DNA of 6,527 nucleotides from Acidobacteriota bacterium. Lineage in GTDB: Bacteria; Acidobacteriota; UBA6911. Positions 4,455-6,527 of the stretch are shown in pieces. A model generated the notes under the pieces. It did no database searches. It saw nothing but the letters and a program-made list of their open reading frames with translations, and had not been told where the DNA came from. Each line of letters begins with the position of its first letter. Positions within the stretch are counted from its first letter, which is position 1. A program made the position numbers and the translations under genes. The stretch lies in NCBI GenBank assembly GCA_017860075.1, contig JAFNAH010000080.1, forward strand, positions 1 to 6,527, in the 5' to 3' direction.

Positions 4455-6278
4455 ATGAAGAAGTGTCCTCAGTGTGACAACTCGTATCCTGAGCCGTTCC
4501 AATTCTGCCCCGTTGACGGGAGCCATCTCGAAGAGGGCGGGGAACAGAGAGCCGGGGCGCCCGAAGTCGTGGAAGACCTTCCGCCGGCTGAAGCGACGGT
4601 AAGCGTCAGGACTCTCGTTCTGGGTCTGGGTATCCTTGTGATGACCGGTGTGCTGGCCTTCACCGCCGTCTTCTTCTACCAGTACCTCAGGCCGAAGTAC
4701 GGTGCTCTGCTTGTCAAGACCGTGCCTGCCGGCGCCATGGTCTGGCTCAATGGCGAACAGCGTGGCGTATCTCCGATCACTCTGTCCGACCTGCGTACCG
4801 GCGTCTACCAGGTCAGGGTGACGATGGAGGGCTACAAGGAGCTGGTTCAGGGAGTCCAGGTGGTACCTTACTCTACCGAGAGTCTCCACCTGGCCCTCGA
4901 ACCGCTGGTCGCGCAGCTGAGCAACGAGCAGCTGGCGCAGGTTGAAGACCTGCGCAAGAAGCTCGAAAGCGCCTTCAAGGAAAACATACTGCTCCCCCCT
5001 CCGGACGACTACAACGTCTGGTACTTTGCCAACAGGATACTCGAGATCGATCCAGCCAATTCCTATGCGCTCGAGGCCAAGTCGAAGCTGGCCGACAGCA
5101 TTCGTCGTGCTGCGGATGTCGCCTATGCCCGCAGCGACTGGCTCGAAGCGGAGAAGCAGTACAAACAGCTGGCCCTCCTCTTCCCGGACGACACCACGAT
5201 CGGCGAGCGGCTGGCCGACCTTTCAGAGAAGATCGAAGCCGGCACCAAGGACCGGCAGAAGCAGATTGACGACTGGAAGGAGAGGGCCGAGGCTGCGTTC
5301 AAAGCGGGCACGCTGGTGCCGCCGGAAAAGGAAAACGCGCTCGACTGCATGCGCAATATACTCCGGCTGGACAAGAAGAACGCGTATGCCCGCACCGGTA
5401 TGGTTCGCCTCAAGGAAACGCTCCAGAACCGGGGTGACACCAGGATCGCCAACGGCGACTGGCAGCAAGCCCGGACCGATTTCCGGACGGTGCTGCAGTA
5501 CTTTCCCGACGATCTTTACAGCAAGACGCGTCTGGCTATGGTCGAGGGGAAGCTGCAGGAAGTCGCCCAGGCGGAGCAGCGACGGCTGCAGGGGATGCAG
5601 GAGGAGCAGCAGCAATCGCGGCAGAGGATCGCGAATCTGCGGCAGTCCGCCCTGAATGCATACAGGACGGGTTCCTACCAGCGGGCGATTTCCGACTGGC
5701 AGGAGTACCTCAAGCTCGAGCCAAACAGCGACGAGGCCTATTTCTCGATCGGAGCCGCTTACCTCGAGCAGAAACAGCTGGACAACGCAATCCTCTCCTT
5801 CGAGAAAGCCGTGACGCTAAATCCCAGGAATGCCCTGGCGCAGCTGAACCTCGGGATTCTGTACGATCAGCACCGTCACGACTACAAGCGGGCTGAGGAA
5901 CATCTTCGTAAGGCCAGGGAACTTGGCGGCGTGGAGAATTACAGCCAGGATCGGCTGCAGGAGATGATCCAGGACCTGCAGAACCGGGCTCAGATCGAGG
6001 CGCTTCAGAAGTCCGCCTTCCCGGTTGAGCACAAGCATGCGTTCTCCAGCTGCCGCGGAACTCTCCAGGTGACCGATCGCGGCGTGGAGTTCAGGACTTC
6101 GGAAACCGACCATAGTTTCTTCGAAGCCTACGCGGATATTCGCAGCCTGTCGATAGACGGCAACGCGATCTCCATACGCACACGCAATAACAAGAAATAC
6201 AACTTCCAATTCCTCAACGACGGCGATGGGGCTGTCGCGCGCCGGCTGGCACAGCGGCACATGCAGGTAACGGATTGA
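4455..6278 (+). CDS. Zinc-ribbon / transmembrane / PEGA / TPR protein with C-terminal PH-like domain
   Basis: This 607-aa protein is probably a membrane-anchored scaffold with no enzymatic motif. A zinc-ribbon-like knuckle is at 4-22 (CPQC and FCPVDG; three cysteines visible, the fourth position being D21). An acidic linker leads to one hydrophobic helix at about 53-76. A PEGA domain follows at about 82-150 (LLVKTVPAGAMVWLNGEQRG, then GVYQVRVTMEGYKE). Next are TPR-like helices in two related blocks (about 166-263 and 275-371), a Q/E/R-rich coiled-coil-like stretch (about 365-395) and canonical TPRs (about 395-490, including DEAYFSIGAAYLEQKQLDNA). The end (about 525-604) is a beta-rich module, HKHAFSSCRGTLQVTDRGVEF through YNFQFLNDGDG, resembling a PH/GRAM-like fold. 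By the positive-inside rule the zinc ribbon may be cytoplasmic and the rest periplasmic, but the topology is uncertain. I chose ATG 4455 because the zinc ribbon usually begins right after the start. ATG 4431, eight codons upstream, is possible. Neither has a good Shine-Dalgarno. It is divergent from udk and transcribed alone. Confidence 0.8.
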   Translation: MKKCPQCDNSYPEPFQFCPVDGSHLEEGGEQRAGAPEVVEDLPPAEATVSVRTLVLGLGILVMTGVLAFTAVFFYQYLRPKYGALLVKTVPAGAMVWLNGEQRGVSPITLSDLRTGVYQVRVTMEGYKELVQGVQVVPYSTESLHLALEPLVAQLSNEQLAQVEDLRKKLESAFKENILLPPPDDYNVWYFANRILEIDPANSYALEAKSKLADSIRRAADVAYARSDWLEAEKQYKQLALLFPDDTTIGERLADLSEKIEAGTKDRQKQIDDWKERAEAAFKAGTLVPPEKENALDCMRNILRLDKKNAYARTGMVRLKETLQNRGDTRIANGDWQQARTDFRTVLQYFPDDLYSKTRLAMVEGKLQEVAQAEQRRLQGMQEEQQQSRQRIANLRQSALNAYRTGSYQRAISDWQEYLKLEPNSDEAYFSIGAAYLEQKQLDNAILSFEKAVTLNPRNALAQLNLGILYDQHRHDYKRAEEHLRKARELGGVENYSQDRLQEMIQDLQNRAQIEALQKSAFPVEHKHAFSSCRGTLQVTDRGVEFRTSETDHSFFEAYADIRSLSIDGNAISIRTRNNKKYNFQFLNDGDGAVARRLAQRHMQVTD

Positions 6279-6301
6279 GGTTCGGTCACGGCGTCGGCCG
6301 G

Positions 6302-6527
6302 CTAGAGACGCTTAGTACCCGCGTTCGGCGCAGACTCCGGGGGCGCCGGTGCGTCCCGCCGCCTGCGTGAGGCGTTCGGATCCCTGAACCTGCGGAACAC
6401 CCCCGCGATCCCGCACAGCACGAATCCGACGAGGGCTCCCGCGGCCAGAGGGATCGGTTGCAGGCTCTCCCTCACCTGCCGGACTATGCTTGCCGAGGAG
6501 ACGAGTTGTTCCCGGCGCAGCAACGGA
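6302..6527 (-). CDS. Partial protein of unknown function with one transmembrane segment (5' end beyond the window)
   Basis: The minus-strand frame is open from the right edge to a TAG at 6304-6302, giving about 75 visible codons. I do not recognise the family. It shows a charged, probably helical stretch (REQLVSSASIVRQVRESLQ), then a hydrophobic segment of about 21 residues (coded by 6457-6395, LAAGALVGFVLCGIAGVF), then an arginine-rich and Pro/Ala-rich tail ending AGTKRL. That order suits the C-terminal membrane anchor of a larger protein, or a small membrane protein starting just outside. A TTG at 6523 could be a start but has no visible ribosome-binding site before the edge. It converges on the TPR-protein gene with only 23 nt between stop codons (6279-6301), where I see no strong terminator hairpin. 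Chance open frames are common at this GC content, so confidence is moderate. Confidence 0.45.
   Translation of the reverse strand, partial: PLLRREQLVSSASIVRQVRESLQPIPLAAGALVGFVLCGIAGVFRRFRDPNASRRRRDAPAPPESAPNAGTKRL

Noticed and set aside
3098..4458. Long plus-strand open frames (3098-3847 and 3727-4458) opposite udk and the NagB-like gene
   Set aside because: The minus strand encodes clear, motif-complete proteins here. The plus frames show no family motifs and cross the divergent promoter gap.
4942..5655. Second plus-strand frame of 237 codons inside the TPR gene
   Set aside because: It is an Arg/Ser/Pro-rich translation typical of an out-of-frame reading of GC-rich coding DNA; the overlapping frame has clear TPR homology.

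Overview
This is a GC-rich bacterial window with densely packed genes and no phage genes, transposase genes, tRNA or rRNA. The gene content is a secreted GH50-type glycoside hydrolase, a divergent glucosamine-6-phosphate isomerase relative, and a zinc-ribbon/PEGA/TPR membrane protein. This suits an environmental, polysaccharide-degrading bacterium of the Acidobacteriota/Planctomycetota/Verrucomicrobiota/Hydrogenedentota kind. The TPR protein leans towards Acidobacteriota. This placement is inference from protein style; no marker gene is present.

Layout from left to right: (1) The 3' end of a dihydropyrimidinase/hydantoinase-type amidohydrolase on +, ending at 250. (2) An exported GH50 beta-agarase-like enzyme, 371-2512 on +, with a clear Shine-Dalgarno that fixes the start downstream of a longer open frame. 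(3) A gene-free stretch of 297 bp (2513-2809) between convergent genes. It is almost filled by one 278-bp imperfect palindrome (2524-2801) packed with smaller hairpins arranged symmetrically about position 2663. (4) A two-gene operon on -: uridine kinase (4356 to 3736), then a NagB-like sugar-phosphate isomerase/deaminase homologue (3736 to 2810), with stop and start overlapping as TGATG. (5) A short divergent promoter region, about 4357-4454. (6) A 607-aa protein on + with an N-terminal zinc ribbon, one transmembrane helix, a PEGA domain, an internally duplicated TPR region and a C-terminal PH/GRAM-like beta domain. (7) A partial minus-strand frame with one transmembrane segment, running off the right edge.

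Functionally, the agarase-like enzyme should act outside the cytoplasm on galactan-type polysaccharide. The kinase/NagB-like pair suggests nucleotide or amino-sugar salvage, but the NagB-like protein lacks a key catalytic residue of true GlcN6P deaminases, so its reaction is open. The TPR protein looks like a membrane-anchored scaffold. Nothing ties all these genes into one pathway. The features most worth a second look are the symmetric palindromic element and the divergent NagB-like enzyme.
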